Assembly (NCBI GenBank): GCA_015345905.1
Contig: JADDTR010000007.1
Coordinates: 248,001 to 312,000, forward strand
Reading direction: 5' to 3'
Origin: Aotearoamyces nothofagi
Taxonomy: Eukaryota > Ascomycota > Leotiomycetes > Leotiales > Tympanidaceae
DNA: 64,000 bases
Of the stretch, positions 22,737 through 36,136 are shown in pieces. Every line of letters begins with the position of its first letter. The stretch's first letter is position 1. The notes under the pieces were generated by a model. It saw only the letters and a program-made list of their open reading frames with translations. It was not told the DNA's origin and did no database searches. Both the position numbers and the translations under genes were made by a program.

Positions 22737-23564
22737 CTAACCCAGTCTCCTTGGTTTTGGACTTCTAGTCCCACCAAACTTCAACCTTGTGGCATCCGAA
22801 ACCCTGATTACTTTATTCCTCAAAAGTCTGCCTTCGGTTCCCAGTAAGGCCTTCGTCACCGCCTCTCTACCAGCCCCAAAGCCCCGTAGTGTCACTTCCA
22901 ACTTCTTTATTTGCGCATTCAACCCTCTCTCTTGTATCTGTGCCATCACATAACTTGCAAGTTGAAAAGCACTATCATAATGCTTTCTGCCAGCCTTCCT
23001 GAATCCAATGTTTCCACAGGAAACAGATATTAGCGGATCCCGACTAGGCTTCGATAGGGTGATATGGGTATTGTGCCTTGTTGCGTAGATGTGGAAGTGA
23101 TGAGGTTCTTCCGCACGGTCTGATTGCTGGCTAGAAACGCCGCCGATAGATGAGATATTTTCTATATTAAGAAATGAACTCCGAGGTCTAGAAGCACGGA
23201 TTGCTTGAGTTTGGTCCAAAAGAGAGCTGAGACCTCCAAGTCCACCAGAATATGCGGGCTTCGTAGGCGATATGGATTTTTGAGAAGCGCTGCTGGACTG
23301 ACTTCCACTATTGGTAGGAGTTCCAAATATGGTCCTTGAATTGCTGGGTGGTGGTGGTGTAGGGGAACGTAAGTCGTCTTCAGCGCTCTTCCGAGAGGTC
23401 CTTGAAAAAGGTCGTGGCCGTATGCAATGCAGACTTGCACGGTGTAGCACAGAGACCTCAGATATGCCAGACAATGGCGACAACGCCAATAGGCGTCGTG
23501 TAATTGTTTTACTCATGCCGCGATAGTTTCGTAATAGCTGTTGTACTTTCCTGGAGGAACTCAT
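22737..23564 (-). CDS. mrps18: Mitochondrial small-subunit ribosomal protein uS11m
   Basis: Single exon of 275 residues. The C-terminal half (from about residue 155) is a bacterial S11-type domain: HIYATRHNTHITLS, GNIGFRKAGRKHYDSAFQLA and VTLRGFGAGREAVTKALL, ending in RLKFGGTRSPKPRRLG. The first 70 residues are Arg/Ser/Leu-rich with few acids, as in mitochondrial presequences. A second ATG 16 codons in (MSKTITRRLLAL) could also start a presequence-bearing protein. uS11 helps form the mRNA exit channel of the small subunit. It shares a short divergent promoter with TIM44. Confidence 0.9.
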   Translation of the reverse strand: MSSSRKVQQLLRNYRGMSKTITRRLLALSPLSGISEVSVLHRASLHCIRPRPFSRTSRKSAEDDLRSPTPPPPSNSRTIFGTPTNSGSQSSSASQKSISPTKPAYSGGLGGLSSLLDQTQAIRASRPRSSFLNIENISSIGGVSSQQSDRAEEPHHFHIYATRHNTHITLSKPSRDPLISVSCGNIGFRKAGRKHYDSAFQLASYVMAQIQERGLNAQIKKLEVTLRGFGAGREAVTKALLGTEGRLLRNKVIRVSDATRLKFGGTRSPKPRRLG

Positions 23565-23741
23565 AAAGGTTAATACTAGGCCGGAAGAAGCCGCACCCGT
23601 GCATTTTGATGTTCCGTGACTTCGGAGAAAATGTTTGGACGCCGCTCTCGCTGCTTCACAGCAAGCTTCGAATATTTTTTACGGCAGGGTACTGTTTAGC
23701 TGTCTGTTGCTCTCCATCCGACAAGAATATACTCCGCAGGG
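23565..23741. promoter_or_regulatory. Compact divergent promoter uS11m / TIM44
   Basis: Only 177 bp separate the start codons of two oppositely transcribed mitochondrial genes. Both promoters and leaders must fit here, so joint control is plausible. No named factor site can be asserted. Confidence 0.6.
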
Positions 23742-25396
23742 ATGAACAGCTTGCGAAACTCGGCGACAAGAGCGCCATCTAATGTGCAACTACGGGCTGC
23801 CTCTCTGGCGCGGCCTGCTTATGGACGAACGGCGGCATATAGACGGTTATTGAGTCAAGCACAGTTTTTAAGCACACGATATCCATCAACGCCTCTTCAA
23901 CAATCAGCAATCTTACCCCTTCGATTGCAGCTTTTGCCAGAAGGCGTGCGGAAAGATTTTACCGGTTTTGGGTCTATGCGAAGCCTCCATCATGGAGTTA
24001 GGCTAGCCCAAGAAAATAAAGGTCCGCCGAAGGACACCTTTAAGGAAGATACTACAGCTAGTAAATCTAAAGAGGAAACAGAGAAAGAAAATAAGACCGA
24101 AGAGGAGGGAACTAAAGACAAGAAGAGCGAAGGCAAGAAAGAAGAAAAGAAGGAAGCACCACCTCCACCACCTCCTCATGGCGACAAGTCGCCGTGGCAG
24201 GTTTTCACCGAGACTCTCCAAACAGAGTTCAAGGCCTCGAAGGAATGGAATGAGTCTACTAAGGCACTTGCATCCTCTGCACACCAATTCACGGAGAATG
24301 AGTCAGTGAAGCTTGCCCGACAAGCATACGAAAAGAGTTCAAGTGCTGTAACGGGAACAACTGCGAAGGTCCTGAAAACAACAGCTAGCGCTGTTGGTAA
24401 GGGTGCAGCGTGGACTTGGGAGACCCCAGTGGTGAAGGGTGTAAGAGCTACGGCAAACGCTACTGGAACTTTGATCGAAAAGGGGACACGGCCAATTCGC
24501 GAGACCGAAGCTTTTAAGAACGTCAAAAATGTCATCGACGATGGCAGTAGCTCAAGATATGGTGGATGGGTAGAGAAAGAGGCCAGAAGAAAAGCTAGAG
24601 AACTAAGGGAGCTGGAAGAATCGGGTGGTATACCGGGCAAAAGGCCTGAGGTTATGAAGGAAGATCCGAAGTAAGTAGATATTATTCTTTGAATGAAACT
24701 GAGATGCTAATAATTGATAGCGCTGGCACAAATGTCACAGTACACAAGGATGCAGCCTGGAAGGAGTCATGGCGTGAATTCCGAGACTCTAACCGGGTTA
24801 TGCAAGGTCTCTTCTCAATAAAATCTGCCTACAACGAATCTGAGAACCCTCTAGTATCTACTGCACGTAGTATTTCGGATCGAATCGCTGGATTCTTCGC
24901 AGAAAATGAAACAGCGATGGTCATAAAAAAGTTTCGGGAAATGGACCCATCGTTCCAGCTCGAACCCTTCCTCCGTGAGATGCGCGAATACATTCTCCCG
25001 GAGGTCCTAGATGCATATGTTAAGGGTGACACCGAGACTCTCCGACTTTGGCTATCAGCTGCGCAGTTCCAGGTCTACGATGCTCTATCAAAGCAATATA
25101 CCGTAGCTGGACTGAAATCCGATGGCCGTATTCTGGATATCAGACATGTCGATATCCTTTCAGCCAGAATGCTTGACCCTGGTGACATCCCCGTCTTCAT
25201 TATCACCTGCCGCACGAACGAAGTGCACGTCTACCGAAACGCAAAGACAAACCAACTGGCCGCAGGCATGGAAGACAAAGTCCAACTCGTCACCTACGCC
25301 ATCGGCGTAACACGTATCCCCGAAGACGTCAACAATCCCGAGACGCGAGGCTGGAGGCTGATCGAGCTGCAGAAGAGCGGGAGAGATTACATCTAG
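23742..25396 (+). CDS. tim44: Mitochondrial inner-membrane translocase subunit TIM44
   Basis: Two exons, 23742-24670 and 24721-25396, 534 residues. Tim44 tethers mitochondrial Hsp70 to the TIM23 channel on the matrix side. The first 70 residues are rich in Arg, Ala and Ser with almost no acids, a mitochondrial presequence. A charged Lys/Glu tract and a six-proline run precede the conserved N-terminal domain beginning at SPWQVFTETLQTEF. The C-terminal membrane-binding Tim44 domain (about residues 335-534) contains FAENETAMVIKKFREMDPSF and FIITCRTNEVHVYRN and ends in LIELQKSGRDYI. The splice joins DPN with AGTNVTVH in frame. Length and order match the family. Confidence 0.95.
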
Positions 25397-25929
25397 AGGA
25401 TGAATATGAGGTATCCACGGTCTTCAAGTTGTTTTTATTCCGATCTGCATAGCGATTTCTCATGGCTCTGGAGAAAAAGGGTCGTCTGTATTCTGGTGCC
25501 GACCAATACTGTATCGGTGTAATTGTAAGATACGACGTGGGGGGGGGGCACTTTGGGGTTTGACGATATGTCGGCTTGCTACGGGCTCGAGCTCGGTATG
25601 CTGGGCTAAGGTCCTGCTCACCCCACTCTTCGATTGTCTCTCAAATGAGGAGACTCTTGTTTGTATTATTGTATATAAATACTTTGTGCCGTCTGAAAGG
25701 CAACGAAGAGGGAACATCAGATATGTCTCTTCAAAATATAGAGTCAATTCTACAAGATCATGATTCACGACTACTGAGTTTTGAGCTTAATAAAAATGGG
25801 GGGTTGTTCCTTTCTAATTGACCTATACAATTGAGCCATCCTGGGTAAGCCGCTAGCCTTTAATCCGTGTATGCCACAACGCCCACGTACATTTTATACA
25901 GTAATAGTCAAACAATCCTTCGCACTATC
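25397..25929. other. Convergent intergenic region TIM44 / Vrl1-like
   Basis: Both neighbouring genes end here. A run of about 10 G lies near 25540. No gene is supported; the short frames present have no family features. Confidence 0.6.
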
Positions 25930-28900
25930 TTAAAGCTTATTATCTTCCGTTCTTAACTCGTAAGCCCCTTCATCCTCTCCTTCGCTGACAAGGTCTACGG
26001 AGGCTGAGACTGCATTATCCTCTTTGGCTTTCGGACTCGGCAACTTTAATTTCCTGATCGCCCTTCTCATATTCTCTAGCCTTGAACGTTCAGTAACAAC
26101 CATGTTCTTCACCAAGTCCCTCACGGCCCTCCTGGAAGTCTTTGCTCTCCACTCCTGCCAACCGGCCAACTCTCCAGCAACCACCTGTTGCGTATACCTC
26201 AATTCACGTCCTAGGTCCTCTCTTTCCTCCTCAATCTTTTTGACTTTCTCCTCTTTTTCGCGATCCATACGTAGCCGCGTGTCATCGAGGAGACCGAGAG
26301 GCCAACGGGTTGAGCGAGACAAGGAATTATAATTCCGGGACAGAGTTTTCGAAGTTTGGTGAATAGAGGATATAAGAGACGTGGGCCGGGACAAAGCCAT
26401 GAGAAGAGCTATGAGTGTGCTGTGGATGGAGAGAAGTGTCGAGTGAAAAGTTGCATACGGTGGGTTTGATGATGGGGCTAGATTCCGGAAATAGATCTCA
26501 ATGGCATGGATGTGAGTCTGGGGAAGGAAAGTAAGGGTAGACATGATGTGAGATGCAACGATGCCAGCGTCAAAGAGATCTGTTGCAAGTTAGCATGAGT
26601 ATTTTCGGATTACTGGTGGCAAAATTTACCTGAAGTAACAGTACGCAAAATATTTGTACGACGAATGACACTCTTCGTGGCATAATTGACACTGCGTACA
26701 TTGTCTCTGGCGTAATCAACGAACTGTTCGACATCCCGCACGTCATCAATAGGCTCATACTCTTCCCTGATATTCTCGATCCGTGTTTCGGCTTTGAGTT
26801 TGCTTCGTTGATCCATCATATCCCATTGGATGTCTGGTACAAGGAAGAATTCCCATAACATTTCATGCGTCGAAAATGTTGTATGTGCGAGCAACAGTCT
26901 CAAAAACCCATCTAGGCGAATCTGAGTATCTTTCAATACCGCCCTAGATGGCTTTGACGGGATCTGAAATGGAGAGCGTATGCCAGAAATGTTAGGAAGC
27001 CAGGATGCAGGATTCTCCACTGAAAGCAGGTTGGCAAGATGTTCAAAGTCTGCTAAGGATCTTCTACACGTCGTCACAGTGAAGCTCTGCTGGTCAGAGG
27101 GGGCACCAGATTTTACCACCAGCCGAATGGTAGCGTCATCAACAAAAAAAGCACGAACAACAGCTGTAATTCGTCCATCATCAGCTGGCTGGCATGCGAA
27201 CAAGATCAAGTCATCAATCCTGTTCCGGACTTCATCATCCTTTGCCAGTTCAACAGCTGTGAGGCCTCTTAATTCCCTTGCATGTAAGTCGACTCTTGGG
27301 TCGCCGAATAAAATTCGAACCATATCTAACCTGCCATATTTGCTCGCAACCATCAATGGTGTAAATTTCTTGTCATTGGTTGCATTTACGTCAGAGTCAC
27401 AATGAAATAGGATCCGCAGGGCGACTTGTGGATCGTTGACAATATGAAGGAGAGTATTGCCTTTCGAATCCACATGGTCGTCCAGATGAAGAGGCTGACC
27501 ATCGCCTTGGGCCGCCGTTGCAGCAGTCAGGGCAGATTCGACCATAGTCTTATAGTTGCCATGATCATAGGAACGGCAGAGGGCAAACAGAGGCGTCTGT
27601 CCGTTTCTATCTTTCTGGCGCCATGATAGGAGCCTACCAACGCGGGATATAAGACTCGGGGCATTGAAAAGATAGTGTGCAACGCTTCTACCTCTGACGT
27701 CCTGCCGCGCTAGGTACGAGATAACATGTGCTTCTGATTTCGCGCGAAATATGAAGTCCAGAATGATATCAATGAGCTCCGTGTGGTTAAGCTGTACTGC
27801 AGCACTCAAGAGTGTCGTACCTTCACTGTTAGTGTCTTCAAGCACTACGTCAAGTGGATAGTATTCCTCTAGTGATAAAAGGTATCTCAATGATTCTGGG
27901 CGTCCATGCTGTACTGCCATCATCAAGACAGTCTCACCCAGCGAGTCTTCCGTTCGAGAGAGTCTTTCAATTGACGTGTCACCTTCTATGCCGCTGCTCA
28001 TAGAATCAATGGTTGTTGCTCTGGATCGAAAAGACATTTCCGAGCTGCTTGACATGCTACGAGTGTCCATGGTAACAGTCTTTGGTCGTTTGAGAGGGAC
28101 ATGTTCATGGCCATTGGATTGAAGGTGGTGGATTTGGAATGGAAACACGTGATTTAGCGTTGAGACCTGTGACATACTATCACTGTCGGCAGCGGAAGAC
28201 GAATGCCTCGAGGCATAATTTGTTGTGTTCCATGGCATTGAACGCGTTTCTGCATCGCGTTCCTGATCATTTTCATCCGAGTCATCAGGAGAAGGAGCCT
28301 TCTCGGGTTCCATGATTCTCATCATTTCATGCAACTCACCCTTTATTGTTGCCTGCCATAGTTTCTTGTTCCTTCTGCTTGCTTTTCTCAGGCCACCGGA
28401 ATCTCGTGCAAGATATGAGAGGACGGCTTCAAAGGTACTTAATGCATAGCCCATTTCTCCGCTTTCGACGTCATCGATGAAGATAAAGTGACGCATATAC
28501 AAAAGCCGTGCTTGAAGATACCTGACCTGCGCTCTGATAACAACTACCAGAAGTAGAGACACCAAAGTGTCTGCATTAATGGTCAAGACTGGGCTGAGCT
28601 TCTCCGAATCAGCAGCACCAGGGTCGCCGTAGTTAGTCCTGCTTGGGACATCATTAAGCTGCGTTACAGTCTTCAAGGTCAGAAGTAAGATATCCATCAT
28701 CTGCTGAGGGCTTCCCGCAATGCCAAGCTTCCTAAACTCTTCCACTGCACGGCCAAGCCGCAAGGTAAGTTCGTGTTTTCCTGCTTGACCACCATGTATG
28801 TGTATGCCAACCTGCGATATGTCCACAAACTCCATCTGTCTGATCTTGGCTTCAAGCTCTAGGTCTTCAGATCTCTTGAGGCTACAGAGCTTAGGATACA

Positions 28901-30083
28901 GAATCGAATCATGTACTTGTTCCGTAACATAGCGTTCTATGAGTCTTTCAACAACAGGCCCTGTAAGATCTGTTGTTGCACCCAGTAAAGACAACTGTTG
29001 CTTATCAACCATCTGGAAAAGATCTATAGCAGCAGTAACAGCAGTTTCTAAAGCGCCTCTCATAATCTCTTCGTCGTCTTCGGGGTAAAAAGTATCGACA
29101 GGAGTATGGCCGCCATTAATTATTGGCCGTAGGTTTGGGGCAGAGGCTGCGCTGTTTGATCTCGAATGTTTTACTACAGTAGCCATAGAGCTAGCTGGAA
29201 TCGGGTCTGGAATAAACGATGCAGATGGTGGAGGGGGAAGCGGCTTGTTGAAGACATTATTGAACTCCTTGAACAGTCGTTCGAGTCCAGGTTGCATCTG
29301 TCTCGCTATCATAGGAAAATTACTCAGGAGATCACTGAATGTCTTGATATCCTTCTTGCGCGGGAGAGTATTCGTAGATCCTTCACTGTCCGACAGAGGA
29401 GTAAGCTGAAGGGTTGCGGGCCTGTCTATTGATGGAAGAATCGCTGGTACAATCTTGATCTCCTCGTAGAGTCCAACCAGAGGCCGGGCGATGTAGTAGA
29501 TGAGCCAAGCTCGTGGTTCCAAAGAGTCAGAATACCACAACACATCATTCAGTAGTTGTGCCTGGTTGAGTGACTTGAAGCCTTATTGGTGTCAGCATCT
29601 ACTACCGTCTATTCCGTCCTGCGAGACTTATAACTAACCCTTGTTGCTATACACAAACCCATCTTTGATTACTACCGTTCTTCCATTGATTGTAGTGAAT
29701 TGTTTTGCTTTGCCACGGCTATCTCGCATATTGGGAACATCCTTCCCCCCCGCCTTCGCCACAGTGTTGCCCGGTATTCGTAAGACATGGCTCTCTAGAA
29801 ATTCATCTGAGCTCGCAAGGTCTGCATAAAGGGCGCCTGTCTCGCGATCGCGGGAGGTAAGGAGGACCTCAGTACTTGGGACAAGGAGAATCTACAGCAG
29901 ATTGTCAGTTTCCAGTTTCAAATGCGCAGGATTGCGTGTCTGGGAAGGCTCCTCTTCCGTTCATGGCGGTCTCCTTTTTGAAGGTCTGTCAGGGGTCCTA
30001 CTCACATGATGATGGATTGGCGCACACTGTGCTGGATATGGACTGCGGAAAAAAGCGCTTAGGAAAGGATTTAAAGGTTGCAT
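25930..30083 (-). CDS. VPS9-ankyrin-PX protein resembling yeast Vrl1 / mammalian Varp
   Basis: Four minus-strand exons: 30006-30083, 29639-29891, 26630-29581 and 25930-26579; 1310 residues. The start MQPLNPFLSAFFRS was chosen because it alone splices in frame to PIHHH|ILLVPSTEVLL. A VPS9-type Rab5-GEF domain occupies about residues 285-495 (ILYPKLCSLKRSED, INADTLVSLLLVVVIRAQV, MGYALSTFEAVLSYL). Ankyrin repeats fill about 655-905 (GETVLMMAVQHGRPESLRYL, KGNTLLHIVNDPQVALRIL, KFTPLMVASKYGRLDMVRIL). A PX-like domain (about 910-1030) and a helical, coiled C-terminus (about 1040-1310, possibly BAR-like) follow. This order is that of yeast Vrl1, which pairs with the SNX-BAR protein Vin1 in the endosomal VINE complex. 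The VPS9 and ankyrin parts are clear. Orthology to Vrl1 and the BAR fold are inferred. Confidence 0.85.
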
Positions 30084-30658
30084 TCATTCGACATTCGCAA
30101 ACCGCACGGCACTGGGGCCGTCCGTCAGACCTGTAACGCCGGTCGTTATTTAGGTATTTCGAAGTTCGATATCGCGAGGCTCGGAATAGATGGTAGCCGG
30201 ATTGTATGGCGAGCACTGACGGCTTTGGCAGTATATGCTCAATTCGTTGATATTTTCTAATTCATTGCTGGCCAGATAGATAATGTCGCATCTCTTAGAG
30301 CTCTGTTACGAGAGGTGAAGAGGTAAGCTACTTCAGTCTACCAAGCTGCAAGTTGTGCAATCACAAGCCTCGCGCAGCATCCGGTTACTTTGGCAATATT
30401 AGCCGAGTCTGGGGGCACTGAAAGTGCAAGCGAATGATCCCCAGAAACAACTTTGATTCGAGATAATGACGTTGGTTCAAATTCAAGTAAAATGCACGTT
30501 GTGACGTTTATATTAAATTTCAAAAGGGTTAGAATATTAAAATTCAATCTTGCTCTTTAGTCCATGTGCTATGAAGGATTACGCTGCAAATAATCATGTA
30601 CTTCGTCATTCTAATACAGCTTTCATGCCTTCGTCCTGTAGCAACGGATGGATCTTGC
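30084..30658. other. Intergenic region upstream of Vrl1-like gene
   Basis: Lies between the end of PGM2 and the start of the Vrl1-like gene, both on the minus strand. It must contain the PGM2 3' UTR and the Vrl1-like promoter. No gene or strong motif was seen. Confidence 0.6.
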
Positions 30659-32526
<1,868 letters not shown>

Positions 32527-32698
32527 TTATAATCGAGGATCAGGTGTCAGGTCACCCCCACTACAGCTGCTTTCCAGCCGACGTCAGTTACAGGGGTCTC
32601 TAGTGTTGGGGGCCCGTGCGCATGAAAGACCACAGTAGTAATTGCTGGAATTGTCTTGTTTGTTTCAAAAGGGCTGTTTACTGTGAACTGTGATATTG

Positions 32699-33463
32699 CT
32701 ATTTTGCAGGTCTGTGAAAGATTGCTTGACGGTAATATGAAGCTTCGGCAATGCTCTCCAATATGTCTTCCTTCGCTTGGTGGAGGCCCTTCTTCTTTGG
32801 GACCCCAAGCAAAACATCCAGAGACGACCATCGCTTGGCTGCTTCCTTAATACTGCTCACGTCCAAAATGCGGTAGTTTAAGTGGTCATGAACTTTGGTC
32901 CAGGGCGCTTTTCTCAGGAACGCTTTGTCGGCGTGCACGGAATTTCCTGCGAGAAGAGCTCTTCTTGGCTCTGGGACGAACTTCTTGATATAGGCCAAGA
33001 GTTCGTCTGCGGCGGCTTCGGCTGTCGTCTGGGACGCGAGGACCGCTGCTGTGAGGCCGCTCTCACCATGCGTTTTGGTGCACCACTCGTCCATGCCATC
33101 CATCACCTCCTTGGGCTGGCGAATGGTGGTACCCCATCCTTGCTCGTCCAGGATATCAAGATTGCCATTGGTGATGACACAGAAGACCTCGATAATAACA
33201 TCATGATCAAGATCAAGCCCCGTCATCTGCAAGAGAATCAACACGTGATGACGGGAATAAGACATGCGGACTGAAAGAGAAAGGGTGCATACCTCACAGT
33301 CAATCCAGACCAAGGGGTGGCTGTTCGTAAGTTCGGCCATTGCGCGCAGACGCCGAAAATTTGTCGCTGCCAGGAAGCTGAGAAAGGGATAAAAGTAACG
33401 TATGATGAGGAATGCTCTATTGCTCTTACAGCTCCAGAACCGAACGAAGGGCACACGGGGCAT
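32699..33463 (-). CDS. rex2: Oligoribonuclease (DEDDh 3'-5' exonuclease), REX2-like
   Basis: Two exons on the minus strand, 33293-33463 and 32699-33226 (intron 33227-33292), 232 residues from the upstream ATG. It degrades 2-5-nt RNA fragments; yeast Rex2 is mitochondrial. The DEDDh residues are visible: WIDCEMTGLD (D and E), GNSVHADKAFL (D), YRILDVSSIK and HQAKEDILESIAE (H and D). ATG 33463 gives an Arg-rich, acid-poor leader (MPRVPFVRFWSCKSNRAF...) of 41 residues that looks like a mitochondrial presequence. ATG 33340 (MAELTNSHPLVWID) would give a 191-residue form of bacterial length, presumably cytosolic. The 66-nt intron is a multiple of three with no stop, so retention would insert 22 residues inside the first catalytic motif. 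Confidence 0.93.
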   Translation of the reverse strand: MPRVPFVRFWSCKSNRAFLIIRYFYPFLSFLAATNFRRLRAMAELTNSHPLVWIDCEVCTLSLSVRMSYSRHHVLILLQMTGLDLDHDVIIEVFCVITNGNLDILDEQGWGTTIRQPKEVMDGMDEWCTKTHGESGLTAAVLASQTTAEAAADELLAYIKKFVPEPRRALLAGNSVHADKAFLRKAPWTKVHDHLNYRILDVSSIKEAAKRWSSLDVLLGVPKKKGLHQAKEDILESIAEASYYRQAIFHRPAK

Positions 33464-34020
33464 CCCTCAGGAGCCAGGCCAGGTAGGGACGCACGTGCAC
33501 GGTGCCCTGCCCGATTGGTGCCTTGAGGACAAGGCTTGAAGGCTGAAGCCTTTCATGATCCGCCTGCGGACGAGGTGACAGGTGACAGGCGGCTGGCGGC
33601 CACGTGCAATGCCTACTTGATCGCGTAGGATAAGCGTTTTAATCCGTCGCAAATCAGATCAAAGGTATTAGGCGGCGCGTGTCCCACAATACTCTGCTCC
33701 TCTCTGCTTCTCGATGCTACTACCTTACCTGCCTCTCCACACGACCGCGCCTCGTATGTGGCCAGTGCAATGGAAGAACAGCACGACTACCTAGGACGGA
33801 CCACTTCGTAACGTTGCATCAGTAATCGGGATCCGCAGGCAGAGGCACTCGCGCATGCCGTAATAGGCAAGCCGGCCTCAGATACCCAGATTATCATAGA
33901 GTTGAAAGTAGAGGAAACCGCATTTCGCGAGCCAAGATATAGATAGATCAGTACCAAATCTTAACTGGAAGGAGAAGATGAGATATCAGAAAGAAGTGTC
34001 AAATAAATATTTTAACCAAC
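33464..34020. promoter_or_regulatory. Divergent intergenic region REX2 / oxidoreductase
   Basis: Both neighbours are transcribed outwards, so two promoters lie here. No gene and no single strong regulatory motif was identified. Confidence 0.5.
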
Positions 34021-35781
34021 ATGGCACCACATGCAGAGACGCCAAGCTTTGAGGAGACCGTTGAGCGATTCCCAGCTCCCGAGAGACCAAAATTCTCACC
34101 AACTCCTCCTCGGTTCGTTATCATTGGAGCTGGATCCCGTGGCAATGCGTACGCCAGGGCAATTGGCGAGGCTACAAATGGAATATGCATTGGTGTTGTG
34201 GAGCCGATTGCCTACAAGCGCCAACAGCTTGGGCGCCAGTACATCTGGGGGGAGTTGGGTCCGGCTGATGGCCAAGAGTTTGGAGACTGGAAGCAATTCA
34301 TAGCTTGGGAAGAAAAACGTAGGAGGAAGGCTGATCTAGGCGAGACGGTACCGGATGGCGCCGATGGTGTCTTCATCGCTGTTCAGGACGAGATGCACAA
34401 AGCTGTTATCCTCGGGATTGCTCCGTTGGGAATCCATATCATGTGTGAAAAGCCGCTCTGCACAAGACTGGAAGATTGCGTATCCATCTACAAATCTCTG
34501 CTGACAGGAGATCCATCCTCCAGGCCTTCAAAGATATTCTCCATAGGACATGTCCTTAGATATAGTCCTCACAATATGCTTCTTAGGAAACTCCTTTTAG
34601 AAGAAAAGGTAATTGGAGAAGTTTTGTCGGTCAATCACACTGAGCCTGTTGGCTGGTGGCATTTCACACACTCTTATGTTAGGTAAGACCAGAAATTCTA
34701 ATATCACAAGCACCTTGTTGACCAAGTTAGGGGCAACTGGCGTAAGGAGTCAACATCAGCGCCATCCTTACTCACCAAGTCTTGCCATGATATGGACCTG
34801 ATCCTTTGGCTCCTATGCTCTCCAGCTCCTAATTCCACAAAGCCTGCGCATCTACCTACTACGGTGACATCTTCCGGTGCACTGCAATACTTTCACCAAG
34901 GCCGTAAGCCTGTCGCCGCAGGAGATGCCACGAACTGCTTATCATGCGTTCACGAACCGTCATGCAAATTCTCTGCAAAGAAAATATATCTCGGCACCGA
35001 ACTTAAAGGTCTAGCATCTGGAAATACCAGCTGGCCCGTCGATATCGTCTTGCCCGAGATCGAGGAATGCATATCTCGCGGCGGCCCCCAAGCTGGCGAA
35101 CGGGCATTGCTCTCGAAACTGCAAGAAGATTACGACGATACAATGCCGGCACCAATCATAGCGAAGAAGAACTGGTTTGGCCGCTGCGTCTACGAGTCCG
35201 ATAACGATGTCTGCGATACGCAGGTCGTGACCTTGACATGGGACGACGACCCCATTACAGATGCTGGCGAAAACAGGAACCAAGCACTGGTAGGCCGGGG
35301 CTCGAAAATCGCAACTATCAACATGGTTGCGTTCACCGAGAAGATCTGCGAGCGGTACAGCAATATCTACGGCACAGATGGCGAGATCTATGCCGATAGC
35401 TCGTCTATCGTCGTCCGGAACTTCAATACCGGTAAAAGCAAGACCTACTATCCCCATCTCGCCGGTGGCGGTCATGGCGGTGGCGATGCCGGGCTAGCAA
35501 GACAATTCGTCCTCGCTGTTGACCGGGTCAAGAACCACGGAGAAGTAGTCGAAGAGGCGCAGATAAAGTACGTTGCGTGTACCCTCGAAGAAGTCATCCG
35601 CAGCCACGCCATGGTCTTTGCAGCCGAAGAGGCGCGGACGAGGAAAGCCGTGCTGGACTTTCCAAGCTGGTGGGAGAGGGAAGTTGAGAGTAGATTGCAG
35701 TGCGAGCCGTCTCGGCCGCACAACGGAGCACCGTGCTCGAGTATCAAATTGCAGGCGAAGAGGAGCCTGTCTAGCCTTTAG
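34021..35781 (+). CDS. Gfo/Idh/MocA-family NAD(P)-dependent oxidoreductase
   Basis: Two exons, 34021-34682 and 34731-35781, 570 residues, long for the family (usually 330-450). A Rossmann fold begins at RFVIIGAGSRGNAYARAIGE (about residue 31). The family motif CEKPL lies near residue 142. The HDMDL segment near residue 257 fits the catalytic His-x-x-Asp region. A Cys cluster, CLSCVHEPSCKFSAKKIY, resembles the C-x2-C...C-x-YSAK element of a clade of these enzymes. A later SNIYGTDGEIYADSS segment is the usual substrate-domain strand. These enzymes oxidise sugars, inositols or related polyols; the substrate cannot be told. The splice YVR|GNWRKE is in frame. Confidence 0.88.
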
Positions 35782-36136
35782 GTACAATGCTCTCAGAGAG
35801 GGATAATTTTACGAAATTTGCACGCATTGAATCCGACTTGCATCATACACCGTCGTGTCAAGGCACCGCCAGATGTTCGAGACGGAGATGTAATGTAACT
35901 AACCACCGCACAGCTGCACATGCACACAGCTCTCTACGACACCTACTCTACGCTCTCACATCTCTCCATATCCTATCTCTAAAATCATCATTGAAATCAC
36001 GGAAAACCCCCTCGTTACTTTATAAAAAGAGGCACCAAGTTCCTTTTGTAGCCCAAGGCTGTTTTGAGAATTCTAGTACCGATTACCGAATAGTAAATAC
36101 CTAAAACATTGATTCTATTGAATTCTATCGGAAACT
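35782..36136. other. Convergent intergenic region
   Basis: Gene ends from both sides meet here; the sequence turns AT-rich towards the nitronate monooxygenase stop. No gene is supported. Confidence 0.6.
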
